From Blasia pusilla (lineage: Eukaryota; Marchantiophyta; Marchantiopsida; Blasiales), in NCBI GenBank assembly GCA_050084515.1, contig CM114271.1, positions 44,826,001 to 44,890,000 of the forward strand: DNA of 64,000 nt, read 5' to 3'. The position numbers and the translations under genes were made by a program. The notes under the pieces were generated by a model. The model was given only the letters and a program-made list of their open reading frames with translations, had not been told where the DNA came from and did not search any database. Each line of letters starts with the position of its first letter. Position 1 is the first letter of the stretch. Of this stretch, positions 1 to 13,990 are shown in pieces.

Positions 1-1215
1 TAAAGTTTGTATATACAAGGCTATCTTGGATATTATTTTTACGTATTGGAAGAATGAGGAGTATTGGAGTGGATCACGAAGCTCCTAGGATAAGGCAAAG
101 ACGTGGAAAATCAAGGACTTGCCTTGGAGGAGAGGGAAATAAGGTAACGAAGTCTAAAGACCAAGAGCGAAGCTTGAAAAAAAAAAACAATGAAGCCTTA
201 TTAAGAATGTGTTTATGAAGTGCTTCACTCTTGAACAAAGCACGATGAAGAAGAAGAGGAAGAGGTACTTCGTTCGTCAACGAAGAACAAAGAACAAAGC
301 ACTTGGAACAAACACGAAGAATGCATCGCTTTGTCCTCAGACAAAGAGGAAGAGCTTCGTCCTCAAAGGAAGAAGAAGAGGTTCTGACTTCGCAGTGAAG
401 CTAAGACTGGTCGCGATTTCAAACGGCACACCGTGAGGGTAGTTAGGCTAGGAAGAGACGTGGTTTTTGGGACCACATAGAAAGTTAGAACAGTTATGAC
501 TAGCGGATTCATAAGGATCATAGGAAAAGATAAGAGAATTGTAGATCAAAGTAGTTAAAAGATCCCAATAGGTACCTGCTCAACAAGAAGCGCTTTAGAC
601 CTTTAGGACTACTACTGTCTCGAAAGATATTTAAGAAGCATGAAAGTAGTTATCAACATCATTCTCTCACAACGTCCTTATGTTGTAGGAATGGTCCAAG
701 CAAGGGAGTAGTACCCTCTCATGCTTATATACAGTTTGAAGCTTTCTTATTCTTGATGGAATAGTAAAGAATTCCCTTCCGTCATTCTGATGTGCGACAT
801 GTATTCATGAATAATCTCATTGGGACTGCAGGATGAAGAGTAGATCGGGAAAGCACTTTAACAATTAGAATAATCAACAGCAAGTTGTAAGAAATTTGTT
901 CGACAGAGAGTAGCCTGCCAAGATGGATTGAGTTCCGAAAGTAGGAGAAGTCTTCTTGTTGAGATCTCAGTGAGGTTCTTTGGTGTTGAGTGAGTATCTA
1001 CCTGAGTGTGAATTCAATTTCATTGGAGAGAATCGAGGAAATAAATTGTGGTACTAATGAAGAAAATAATACAATGATAACTAATTGAATCCAAATTGTA
1101 TACACTTAATTATAACTATTGCAAGATAAACGCCAACTTAAACTCTCTTTTCAGATAATCGTAATCCTCTTGGGGATCGAACTCATTAAATTACCATAAA
1201 AGATCAATTATTATA
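1..1215. other. Unclassified repeat-like DNA, no gene recognised
   Basis: The first 430 bases are purine-rich (AAGAAGAGG-type runs) and encode only short lysine/arginine-rich frames that look like composition artefacts. Bases 430-1215 have no open frame of note and resemble the decayed untranslated part of an LTR retrotransposon, but I can match it to nothing else in the window. Confidence 0.4.
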
Positions 1216-1842
1216 ATTCAAGGACATTACAGCCATCTATTGGTGCAGTTTGCACGGAGTAGTGCTGGTCAACCACGTGGGAATACGGTGACCACGTTGG
1301 CAGCATTCACATGTGGTGTTTGCTGATCAAGAGGGTTCGGGGAGAGGATCACACATGCGGAGGACATTCCCGTAGCAGATAGTCCCACGGAGAGACATAC
1401 CACAGTGGGTGTCTCTTCCCATGGTGCAGAGTTGCTGTATTATCATTGGGTACGAGCTTTGAGATGCGTGGAGTGCATACGAGCTCGTGAGACACGTATG
1501 GAGCTGTGTTTATGTTTGGAGCAGGGTATAAGAGTGTTAGATCTCTTCAAAGGGATCAACACTACGGGTTGTTGTAGTGTGGCAGTGTTGCAGGGATGAC
1601 GCCATCGATGGTACTAGATGTGTATAGGATAAGAGATCTTGTCGGGAACATATGTGTGTGCTATCTGGAGTTAGGGGGAACCAAGTTCCGACTAGGGGGG
1701 CGATTGTGGGATCCCAATGTACATGCGTGAATGTATTTCGTTTATGCGTGGATCTACCCGTATGTTGGGGAAGATCGGTGTTGTGTGGTAGGTAGATGTG
1801 ACTTGCGATATGGGTTGTGTAGCAATGTGTATGAGCACGACA
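1216..1842 (+). mobile_element. 3' end of a split-repeat Ty3-like element, reduced subfamily
   Basis: This segment closely parallels 52360-52915. Both carry the stretch that precedes the methyltransferase in the large element at 33680-43706. Both then show a methyltransferase motif I trace (VLDLFKGI, about 1534-1557), then jump directly to the 3' untranslated end with a purine tract (ACTAGGGGGG, 1691-1700) and terminal segment B of the second subfamily (1705-1842, ending in GAGCACGACA). The whole RT-integrase part is missing at the same place in both copies, so this looks like a non-autonomous subfamily. No second A-B follows here, so the copy is truncated or recombined on the right. The left boundary is uncertain. 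Confidence 0.7.
1534..1580 (+). pseudogene. C5-methyltransferase motif I relic
   Basis: The translation reads VLDLFKGINT, a degenerate form of the SAM-binding motif I seen as VLDLFGGIGTG in the complete element at 38771. The surrounding DNA aligns with 52615-52665 and, more weakly, with 38760-38820. Only this motif survives; the sequence jumps to the element's 3' end within about 100 bases. It is evidence that the methyltransferase belongs to the family and not only to the copy at 33680-43706. Confidence 0.55.
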
Positions 1843-2701
1843 GCTTGGCTTGAGTCCACTGAAGAAAATCACCTTCTTCGTAAACTCATCCATAGAAAGT
1901 GAGTTCAATTATGCACTGAACTCTTGCACATAAGCACTAAGGGACCCACTTTGTCGCAACCGCACAAACTCCATGCCATCGCGATACTCTTGATGTTTCG
2001 GAGTGAATCGATTACCAATCAACACCTTGAACTCTTCCCAACTCAAAGTTGTTCCATGGCCCAGATCTTCTTTGTGATGAGTTGTCCATCAGTGGAGAGT
2101 GTGATCCTTAAGGAAGATGATCGCTACAGTCACCTTGTGCCGCTCCTTTGCCCTTTGCACTTCGAAGTAAAGTTGGAGCTCCTTTAGAAACTCGCTCACT
2201 TTTTGAGAACGTCCCATTCTTGTGAATGGTGTTGGGAAATTTTTCTTACAAAGCTTCTTGCCGAAACTAGAAGCTCCATTTGACTTGAGTTCAATAATTA
2301 GCTTACTCTATTGGGCCATCTGCTTCGTCATCATCTTCCTCAAATCCATCATTTGGACATAAAAGGCCGGGTCGTTTGAGTTTGGAGCCGAAGGCCCCGT
2401 GGAAAGATGCGCGTTTGGGACATCCTCATGTCTGGGACTCAATACTTCGGGAGTCGCTATCTTCTCCTCTGGCTCGCGGTTAGTCATTGATTCGTCACTC
2501 ATCTTTTTTTAGTTTGACTCGCGACTTCCTTGGTTCTTCGCCCTTGGTCACCATCTTCTAGTCATCGCTTTCTTAGATCTCCTCCTTGTCTCTTGCATTC
2601 CTCCTCGAGCGTTGAGGTCTCCTTGCTTGATTTCTTCTCAAGTGTCCAAATCTTAGACGGCCCCAAGTTCACGCTCACAAAGGATTTTCTTTGATTCCAT
2701 G
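1843..2701 (-). pseudogene. Ty3-type gag remnant
   Basis: Minus-strand frames, notably 2308-2502, are rich in charged and Pro/Ser residues with a PAFYVQMMDLRKMM segment, like the N-terminal part of a retrotransposon gag. It lies directly downstream, in minus orientation, of the LTR at 2702-3097, which is where gag should begin. No protease or RT follows on the left, where the split-repeat fragment at 1216-1842 lies. I call it gag by position and composition; no zinc knuckle is visible. Confidence 0.5.
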
Positions 2702-3097
2702 TGTCGTGCGCCTACTCTCCTTGAAAGTTAATCTTTGTTGTTGCGGAAGCGTGCGTTCAGTAGGTCACACTCTCAACGTTGTCTACATCCAAACACGCAC
2801 TCACATTAGTCGGATCTGGATCAATTAGCGGTTCTAACTTGCTGAGTGCTTGACTCGGCCTCTCATCAAGCTCAACCTTCCTAGTTTCGCAGTTTACAAC
2901 ACAGGAAAGTCTCGAAAGACTTGGGACTGACTTTCTGGTCGGTTCAGGAACCTCAAACGGTGTTTCGTGCCTAGACTTTTCCAAAAGAACTTACCAAAAG
3001 CCTCTCGAAAGAGCAATCATCGTAGCGTGAGTCCACTAGAGTTTTGATGTTCTGCTCGACGTCTATTTGGTGCTCGTTTGGTTATGAGGATCGCGAC
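2702..3097 (-). repeat. LTR of the F family, internally shortened copy
   Basis: In minus orientation it starts TGTCGCGATCC near 3097 and ends GGCGCACGACA at 2702. It shares long blocks with the 1,026-bp copy at 7435-8460, for example the region of 2757-2990 against 8190-8420, and the same start as the LTR at 54293. About 600 bp of the middle is missing. TG...CA ends and the gag remnant next door support an LTR. Confidence 0.75.
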
Positions 3098-3300
3098 ATA
3101 ACCCTAGTTAAGATAATCGTGCTTAATTGACTAACCAAGATTAAGCTTCCCTTATTCGTGTGAGTACCAAATGTAGCAGTTCAACTGTGTAATGAGCTTG
3201 ATTGTAACTCAGTCTTCAATATATTTATCAAGTGTAACTTGTCGTCATCAATTATAATCAGTAATATATAACTATACGTAATTATAAATGTTAGAATCCC
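3098..3300. repeat. Dispersed repeat H, copy 1
   Basis: The stretch beginning ACCCTAGTTAAGATAATCG and running through TGAGCTTGATTGTAACTCAG is repeated, diverged, at 58925-59070 in the same orientation. It has no coding capacity. It is probably part of the leader or LTR of a Ty3 element, because it abuts an LTR end here. Confidence 0.55.
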
Positions 3301-3309
3301 AAAGCTACA

Positions 3310-4870
3310 TTTTTTTCTAGAAAGAGTGAGATTCAATTCTTCTAGTCTTATCAGGGTCATGAGACGAGTAGGACATAAGCTTTCTATGTGTGTCTTTCAT
3401 AACCCTCACATTTCTATCTTCTATTGCACATCCTTTTCTAGCACTATCATCCACAAAAGGAATAGTCTTCTCATGAATGAACTCTCTCAAGATATTATTC
3501 ACTTCTCATATAAGCGAGAGAATTTTTTGCTCCTTTAGGCTATGTGCACATTCTTACAAGCCCAAATGGAGTGCGCATGGTGGTAATATATCTACTCTAT
3601 GTAGCTAATTGGAATTGATCATATCTTGAGTGAAAATCTCCTATCAGATAGATAACACCGGCTACAAAAGCTTCATAAACTTCATCTATTCTAGGCCCCC
3701 GCTCCCATACTTCAAATGGTTACCTTATTTTTTTCTTGCATATCTTGAATGAACCAGAGAGCTTCTAATGTCTTTGGCACAATAAACCATCAACACGAGT
3801 AAAGATCCCCTTGAGCTCTAAGATGCCCATCTACATCTTCTCTTTCAATAGCTCAATGAGCTTAGAAATCAAAGTTCATGGTACTAGTGTGGGTTTCAAA
3901 TCCCAAGGCACATATGAAACTCTGAAAATTACCATAGGTCCCATCACTCTCATATCTACATAACCAATTTCTTGTGTAGTAAAAGAGAAGGCCTTATCAT
4001 GTCTTCTTAACATCTCCCGAAAACTTTTTATTTCAATAAGAAACTCACCCCCTCCAATTTGCAGTCCACTTAGTGTCTCCTCTATGAACTTGTATCTTAT
4101 CTTCCTTAGATCATGTAGATTTGGCTCCATTGATGCACATTCTACTTGTTTCCTAGAGCCCTATGATAGTTGAGTAGCCATTGGTTTCACTATTTGACCT
4201 ATCGGCTTGTACTTTATGTGCACTCGTGCCTCAAGGGGATGTTCTTCTACCTCAAACTTGTGCCCATATGCTTCCTTCTCCAAAGATCGATATCCATTTT
4301 CTCCTTAGATGAACCTTGCTATTTCTTCATGAATTGTAATCACCCACGTACCCAAAGACTTAGTGTTCATTTATATGAACACCTCCTCAAGAACATCTCT
4401 TAAACCCTCTTCTTTATACATCCCACTAATTAATAAACTCTTCATCTAAGAAAGTACCCTTAGATTTTAACAAACCTTTTTTTTAATAAAAAAATCTTCT
4501 TTTCCTCACATTCATTGCTTGGAATCTACTAGACCACAAAGAAATACATTGAGAAAATCCACACCTAAACATGTATGATTCTTCCCTCTCTGCTAGTGGA
4601 AGACTCTTTCTTTTTTTTGCATCCCCATTATTCCTATTATTCCCGCTATATACAGAAGTGCTAACTAAAAATCCGAAAACTCTTTTTCTACCTTTATAGG
4701 ACCATCTCTTAATTTCTACCTGTTTTATTCATGATCTACTCGTAGAGTAGATCATGAATTGAATTGATTTAATTCCATCTTGACTTCTAATACAAGTATA
4801 ATGAGATCCATCGTCCATCACTTTGGTCTCCATTCTAGATGTTGTGATGTAGGATTGCCCAAGAATCACA
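3310..4870 (-). pseudogene. Ty3-type reverse transcriptase remnant
   Basis: The minus strand carries two RT pieces in the right order. Frame 3876-4130 (84 aa) holds the N-terminal RT region, including FREMLRRHDKAFSFTTQEIG and MGPMVIFRVSYVPWDLKP. Frame 3317-3502 holds a palm-like piece LREFIHEKTIPFVDDSARK, in which FVDD is the equivalent of the catalytic F/YxDD box. The DNA between them is broken by stops and indels. The 4170-4870 part fits the linker between protease and RT. This lineage differs from the split-repeat family and from the chromodomain family at 54294. Confidence 0.65.
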
Positions 4871-5150
4871 AGATAAGCATCTCCATTTTGAACAAAGAAA
4901 TTTTCCTCAATTAAGATATCTCCAATAGGAGTTTTAACGGCTGGAAAAATATGATATAGTTCATATTTTTGACTATCAGCCGCACGTAGTAGCCATCCAT
5001 GTCATGTATCAATTGGCCACATCCCTTTGTCGTATATACTTTGAGACATGATGTCGATCTCCAAACCATGATCAAATAGAGCCAGAACTTACTCTTGGAG
5101 AAGCCAAGTTTAACTCTGGCCTCCTTCGTCAAATATGTCTAATATGATCA
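4871..5150 (-). pseudogene. Retropepsin-like protease remnant
   Basis: Minus-strand frame 4911-5132 (73 aa) lies between the RT and gag remnants and reads like the post-active-site part of a Ty3 protease (STSCLKVYTTKG followed by DMDGYYVRLIV). The expected D-S/T-G triad is degraded. The call rests mainly on gene order. Confidence 0.45.
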
Positions 5151-5810
5151 AGAATAGTGACCACCATTGTGCCTTTCTTCACCTTGTTTTGTTAAAGGTT
5201 CTCCTACTCTCGCCTCTTCTTCGTGCAAGTCAAGCTTTTGTCAAAAAACTTGGCCAAGCTCTTCGCCTTTTAGATTCTTTAATGATATTTGTATCCATGC
5301 CCTCACCATCACCATGTATATCTATAGCCATCTGCCTCTACCTCTTGATCACATGTATATCAACTCATGAAAGTCACGTTTGATTATCCCCAAGACTTCC
5401 CTCAAAGAAAACTCTATTTTTGCATCCAAAATCCTCTCCTTGAGAATCTCCTTAAAATTTGTTCTTGTCTCGAGATCAGATTGCAATTTATATGTAAAAG
5501 TCTTACATATGGTCTTTTGAGGAGATCTCCTTTCCTTATCCTTCATTCCAAGGTCTTTCATATGAGAATCCTCATAGATTTAGACGTAGAAGCCCCTTCT
5601 TCTCTTGATGGCTGCAGCTCCGATTGCCCTTTCCTTCTTGTAGTTCTCACTTTTTTTCAACTTCCTCAAGATCAAAATTATCATTATTGCGTCGTCTCTT
5701 CTCCTCCATACTTGCATCTTGCCAACTAACATATTTCTCTTATGTTAGATATGCTTTAACACACCCAACTTCCACGAGACCATCCCATCCGGTTAGAAGA
5801 CGGATAGTCT
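5151..5810. other. Non-coding part of the decayed Ty3 element
   Basis: Several 60-120-aa frames on the plus strand are fortuitous. By position it is the gag-protease linker of the minus-strand element; no motif is readable. Confidence 0.35.
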
Positions 5811-6600
5811 CTACACTTGTAGCATCACTTCTTGAGGAAACTGTAACGATTCACTCTTAGGTACAGACACAATACGTGCTTCTATCTTTACTCCAAAGGT
5901 ATCAAATATTGTAGTAGCAACTTCTACTTGACCTCTCAATAAGCTCTTCGTTCTTCCTTTACCAAAGTTTGTATTGAACGACATACTAGTCTGTGTTGAA
6001 TGAATCTTTCCATCCCTAAAGTTAACATCTCTATTCCTAAGAGCTTTTGAGAACTCCTCATATTCCCCGCATGGATGCTCAAAAATATCCCACCATATGC
6101 ATTTCCTCACAAAGTTCCTATTTGTTGAAGGAGGACCAACACTATGATTCTTACCAAAATTAAGCTTTACCATTTCTACTCTCAATTCTCTCAAACCTTT
6201 CACCATGCAACTCATCAATGGCAAAATCTTCAACCTTTGTTGCTATAAGCTTAGGAAAAGAATTTGGAATTGGTACCTCTTGCTTGAACATTACTGCTCT
6301 ACCTCTACTACGGCTATGCTTTGTGAGGATGGCAATAGCTTCTTTTACTTTCTTCCAATCCGTACTTACACCTCCTTATCTGCTAGCATTAAGGAAAAGC
6401 TTGTCCTCCAAATTTCATGACTATCGTTGTGTATGGAAATGGAAATCCAAATTTTCTTCCCTTTGGTAAATCATGAAAGTAGCCGTGAGTTTTGGTGCCA
6501 TCCATTTGGGAGTCAAGAAAGGATTTAAGGATTGTTGAAAAATAAGAACTCCTCAATACTCTTGGATATAGCTTGCAACATAACCTTCGTTTCAATTACT
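5811..6600 (-). pseudogene. Ty3-type gag remnant with zinc-knuckle-like segment
   Basis: Minus-strand frame 5811-6233 (140 aa) contains the signature FVRKCIWWDIFEHPCGEYEE. This corresponds to the CxxC...H...C knuckle of plant Ty3 gag proteins, with the second Cys replaced by Trp. It is followed by a typical acidic/GKG stretch. Frame 6389-6595 is a more N-terminal fragment. Gag, protease and RT run in order from 6600 down to 3310, so this is one element that has lost its integrase and both LTRs. Confidence 0.6.
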
Positions 6601-7103
6601 TAAGCCAACTTTGAGTGTCCCTAATATATTGGAGTTGTAGATGTGATCATAAAGGACCCTAGATTAAATACTTACTCTCTTGCGCACAAGTCCAGATGTG
6701 TACCAAACTTCAACTTTTTGTTCTCTACTTTAGATCTTAAGAGTGTCCTTTGAGATGAAGGAATGTAAACTCAAACCTTCAAATGTGCATGAGGCTATTG
6801 AAGCCCTTGAAATTCATCTGAGCCAAAATTTTTGGCTAAATCATCTGTTCAAGTGCTCATTTAGCCATAGAAAATTACCTTTTGATTAATATCTTCTTCA
6901 GATCATGTTTCAATTAAGACACTTATGGATGTGAAACTAGCATTGAGCATGTCAGACCAAAAATTAAGAGTGAGAATCATTTTTTGTGTTCATACCTTGT
7001 CCTCAATTGTGGCTCTTGGAAGCCATACATACACATTCAACATGAGGGATGCTCAAAGCTTATATTCTAAGTTAATGGATATTCTTCCATATGTAAAACC
7101 AAG
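6601..7103. other. AT-rich stretch, nothing recognised
   Basis: One 68-aa frame (6925-7131) shows no recognisable motif. It probably belongs to the 5' part of the decayed element on its left. Confidence 0.3.
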
Positions 7104-7135
7104 CCCTAAAACCCTAAACCCTAAACCCTAAACCC
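7104..7135 (-). repeat. Interstitial telomere-like tract (CCCTAAA)n
   Basis: The tract holds four units of CCCTAAA, one of them CCCTAAAA, then CCC. The repeat is the plant telomere unit TTTAGGG read on the minus strand. It is too short to be a functional telomere and lies between transposon remnants. Confidence 0.85.
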
Positions 7136-7434
7136 AAAGCCATAGCAAGAGTTGAATGTGAAGCATGCATACAAAGTTCAAATCCATAATTCAAAGGTCT
7201 CATTGACTCAAAAGAAACTTAGATTTCCTTGAATCTCATCTACTCTCATGGCATAACATAAGTTTTCTTTTAATTTTCTATGGAGATGTTTGTCACTATT
7301 ATGGTTTCTTTCCACATAAGCCTGATGGTATACGTCCAAAATCTCGTCATAGTAGACTTAGACATAATCTAGGACCTAGTAGCCATCATCCCAAGCACAA
7401 TTGAAAATTTTTAAGTGGGTAGAAGTAGATCTTG

Positions 7435-8460
7435 TGTCGTAACCCTCATAACCAAACAAAACCAATTAGGCTCCAAGCAGAACATCAGAATTCAAGTGGA
7501 CTCACGCTACGATGTTCGCGCTTTGGAGAGACGTTTGGAAAGGTCTCTTGGAAAAGTCCAAGAGACGGAACGCGGAAAAAAGTTATGCATCTCATGCGTT
7601 AGTGGTTGCGACCAAAAAACCTAGACCAAACGCGAGCCAAGACTTGAGATGAGTTGAGTCTTGGAAGGTTGGTGACCAAAGAGGTGAGAACCAGTTTTGG
7701 AACACGACTAGCGTTTGGGGAATTTGACTATGTTTTGGACCATAATTTTTGGCTTTGAGATGCGTTTGGGATAAGTAAGGGCGCGTTGGAAATCTTATCT
7801 TGAGACACTTCCAACGCACTAAAGAGATCAGAAAACTCATAAGTAAAAGCTAAGATATTGGCCAAAACAACTATGAGAGCAATCGGGTAGAGGGCCAATT
7901 AGAGAGGCCCGGGTGTCTTTCCCTAAATGTAGGGAACCCCGGAGATCCCCAGAAGTACTAATAAGGAGGAGTCTCTCCATGATGTCTTGGAACACGAATC
8001 CCCACTTTAAGCACCAAACAGCGTCTCAGAGGCACGGGATGAAACGGGAGTTTGGGGTTGGAACTCGAAACCCAAACCTGATCCAAGGGAGTGGACTTTG
8101 TATGCCACACTTGGATTCCAACCCAAGATTCACTTTGTGCGAGTCTTGGTTAGGGACTTATTGGATATCCATTGGACAGTTGGAACCGCTAGGCGCAAAC
8201 ACCGTTTGAGGTTCCTGAACCGACCAGAAAGTGTGTCCCAAGTCTTCCAAGACTTGCACGTGTTGTAAACCACGAAACAAGGAAGGTTGAGCTTGATGAG
8301 AGACCGAGACAAGAACTTGGAAAGTTAGCCTGCTGATTGATCCAAGACCCGACAAACCAGAGTGCGTGTTTGGATGCAAATCAGCGTTGAGAGCGTGACC
8401 TACTGAACGCACGCTTTCGCAAAAACAAGATTAACGTTCAAGGAGAGTATACGCACGACA
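7435..8460 (+). repeat. 1,026-bp LTR of the F (chromodomain Ty3) family
   Basis: It starts TGTCGTAACCCTCATAACC and ends TATACGCACGACA, with TG...CA ends. The start matches the LTR next to the chromodomain integrase at 54293, and internal blocks match 2702-3097. The flanks (TCTTG and TGTTG) do not form a convincing target duplication, so it may be one LTR of an element whose interior is lost. The last ten bases resemble the ends of the split-repeat family. Confidence 0.75.
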
Positions 8461-9158
8461 TGTTGGGCCAATCTAAGGACATCATTCATAATGCATAATG
8501 AAATCATGGAGATTGAACGTTGTCATGTGGAGAGCTTTTCTTCGAGTCAAGGCGGACCTTCCAACTGCGGCAATCGTTAATGCAAGATGAATTCTCTAAA
8601 AACTTCTCTTATTCAGTATAGAATTACTACACACACTCTGTATTCTCTCGCGATAGGAATCACAAATGATAGTGTCAAGATAATCAGTTCTTCATAACAT
8701 TTAACCAAAAAAATCCTAACCATGAAGTCTCTCTAAACTACTTTACGCTTATACGCAAGAAAAATGGCACAACTAGTATTGAACCCTACTTGAGCATGCC
8801 TATTTACATCCATAGATCGCTAAATAAGGACATATAAAGTACAATCCCAAGTCCTTACACATGTGACAATAGGAAGTATCATAAGGGTTGGTGATTGCAT
8901 AATCTAGTACATGAAGGACTCTCCAAAATGGAAGACTAGATAATGAGCGGATAAAAGAGTAAGATATTTCACAAATATCTTATTCTTTTACTTAGAAACA
9001 TGATAATTATATCAATATTTATGTACTTTATTCTCAAGTTGCCGTTAGGACACTATACTTCTCATATTTTAACTATTATGTTGCTTTTTTCAATATTTTT
9101 TTTATATCATTATTTTTCTTCCAAGACCGCAATCCAGCCATAAAAGAATAGCTTATTA
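8461..9158 (+). repeat. LTR or leader-like repeat shared with 51150-51510
   Basis: Bases 8590-8960 align, diverged, with 51150-51510 in the same orientation (for example GCACAACTAGTATTGAACCC against GCACAACTAATGTTAAACCC). At 51150 the repeat lies upstream of a minus-strand Ty3 gag, so it is probably an LTR of that lineage. 8960-9158 is AT-rich with no recognised content. Confidence 0.5.
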
Positions 9159-9159
9159 A

Positions 9160-10137
9160 AAATCAACCAATCAATTTCAATAGATGCCATCCTATCTATG
9201 CTTCTTTTGGTGGCGAGGCATGCATATATACTATTGTTCAGAAGTTTGTTGCTAAATGCATGGTATGTGATCAAATCCGGACATCATTCAATGTTGTAAC
9301 TCAATAGTTGGATATATTTCCAATTAGGTGTTGATGATGGTCGAGCATTTCTTGAAGTGTATAGAGTTCATTGCATTGTTGGAAAATGCCAATGAGGGAG
9401 TAGCATATCCCTTCCTATATCGAGTACTAAGTCATTATGGTACACCATCATGGTGTTGACAAATCGGGGTACGGAGTTTTCTGGGGACTTTCAAAGCTTA
9501 CGCTGATAGACCAAAGCAATACTTTGCGAAATCATCCTAAGGGGGATGGACTAGTGGAGAAATTTTTTTAAGACGATGAAAAGAAGTTTATGCAAGTATA
9601 TCTTGTAGAGAGATCACATAGGAGATTGGGAGCTAAAATTGTCAATGGGATACAAATTCAGCAAGCGGGTATCCCTAAAGTATTTCTCATCGTATTTTTT
9701 GCTTTATGCCCAAAAGTCTGATTAACCTACGGACGTTCGTCGCAATGATGATGAGGTGTTAATGGATGCGAGCATGTTCTCAAAATTATTAGTTGTTTGG
9801 AAGAGTTATACCCGTGGCGTTTGAGAACTTGGCCATAACACATCATCGGAATACTTTGAGATCTAGGACTACTCGAGGAGGTGATTATTGACTGACAATC
9901 TGAAAGTCTCATCAAGAAGACTTTGTCTACTTCAAGCATATGGCACCTACGATATTGGATGTAACATCAAGATGCACGTACCATCTTGAGAACATGTGAT
10001 GTATTTCTACATGGTGTTCTCTTAAATATTAGAGAGATGCAAAGCTATGGTTTGCAAAGACCATGTGCGATTGATATATTGTAGGAAATACTGCTAAGAT
10101 TGATCCAATTTTAGCAGTAGTTCTTACACTCTTGCAT
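9160..10137 (+). pseudogene. Integrase remnant of the split-repeat family
   Basis: From GGTGGCGAGGCATGC onward this stretch follows 41573-42600 of the complete element, diverged and full of stops. The block VMVEHFLKCIEFIALLENANEG corresponds to the DDE core before the second Asp, and the segment around 9520-9560 to the HPEADGLAE region with the catalytic Glu. It runs without a gap into the PHD remnant and the element's 3' end, so gene order is the same as in the complete copy. Confidence 0.7.
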
Positions 10138-10260
10138 TGTACCTTGTGTGGGCTTGCGCGTGGTGCATCTTGTATGCTAGTATGTGATGGATGTTCGAGA
10201 GGATGGCACGTGATATGTTTGTGGCCACCTCTCATTAATTTCCATCTTAGACTATGCATA
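10138..10260 (+). pseudogene. PHD finger remnant at the integrase C-terminus
   Basis: The frame reads TLCGLARG, then LVCDGCSRGWHVICLWPPL, which keeps the CDGC-x4-H-x2-C core of a C4HC3 PHD finger. It is the same position and register as the PHD finger at 42601-42747. One Cys of the first pair and the last Cys pair are lost. This is an independent copy showing the finger belongs to the family. Confidence 0.7.
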
Positions 10261-10466
10261 CGCTCTGGATATACATAGAGTAGAAACTAGATAGTCACAA
10301 ATCCAAACTTGTGTTTATAACATGAATGATAAGAAGGCAATCAACGATGAAGCTAGATGAGGACCCGACCTTTTTCCTCTTAGCGTCTTAGAGATGTGTA
10401 TCGAGGTAGGTAGGGACGTATTGCTATTTGGAGTTGGATAGACCTAATTACTAACTAAGGATATGA
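10261..10466 (+). other. 3' untranslated end of split-repeat element
   Basis: It aligns with 42750-42935 (GAAGGCAATCAACGATG against GAAGGCGACTAACAATG, then the TCTTAGCGTC block). It ends at the decayed purine tract before segment B. It has no coding function. Confidence 0.65.
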
Positions 10467-12966
<2,500 letters not shown>

Positions 12967-13010
12967 AAGAAGATGTAATTATGAATCCTGATACCCTCTA
13001 ATCTTTGGAG

Positions 13011-13990
13011 TAGCTTATTTCAAATGACTCTCTCAAACGAAATTTATCAAAGTCTTTAAGAGTAGTATGATTAGGAGGCTAGTCTTCTTTTCTATTTTAA
13101 CTTGTCTTGTGCTAACCCCGATTTTTAATAAGTTACAATCCAACCAACTTAATTTTTTTGAGTTGTACCCAAATATTTGAATAACCTTATAAGGTCCTAT
13201 CCATCTAACTTATAGCTTTCTTTGAAACTTCATATATCTAATGTTGTAAAGTTATACAAAATCTCCAAATTGTATGTTTTGATCTTCGATCTTTGAACCG
13301 TATTGATCTTTTCGTTACTTTTAAATCCGGATATGTTGATGGAGATCATGGTTTATATATTCTTCAAGTTGTGTCAAAGTTACCACTCTATTTTTTCTAG
13401 TTAACTCATCTTCTCCCCTCGCCTCATACGCCACTCTTCAAGTTTGTACCTCCTGTTCAATAAGCATGATTAGATCAAAGCTATATGTCTGGTATGGTGT
13501 GTTTTTTTAGCATTTTTTTCCGTGGTCCGATATGCACATAAGAAGGAAGGTAACTTATTATCCTAGTCGGATAATCCTTTTCAATATCTTACATAATAAA
13601 CCATTAGCCCTCCCTATCAATCCATTAGCTCTTGGATGATACAGTGGTCTTTTTTTTCTTGATCATAAAGTAAATGGCGAGTTATTTAATAGCGTCATTG
13701 AGGAAATAGACCCCTCTCTCACGGAAAAAATCTTGTGAAAAATTATACCCAATGATAATTTGATCCAAGAAGAATTCATCTATAGTCTTAGTATGAATTT
13801 TCTTGGTAACTTAAGCTCCCACCATTTTGGTCAGATAGTTTACAATCACCAAAATATACCTTCTTATTTTGTGCTTTGTGATTTTTTGTATTGGTTTCAT
13901 AAAATGTATTCCCCATTTTTCAAAAATAGCAAGTGGTACCATTGAAGTCAACAACAACTTAGCCAAATTCAAGGGCTAGAATCTTTAATT
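13011..13990 (-). pseudogene. Ty3-type integrase remnant
   Basis: By order it follows the RNase H at 14960-15560 on the minus strand. No motif is unambiguous: the frames are broken every 20-40 codons. AT content is high compared with the split-repeat family. The call rests on adjacency and general resemblance to integrase C-terminal regions, so it is tentative. Confidence 0.35.

Noticed and set aside
3326-3538. Plus-strand frames across 3326-6470
   Set aside because: They are shadows of the minus-strand Ty3 gag-protease-RT remnant.
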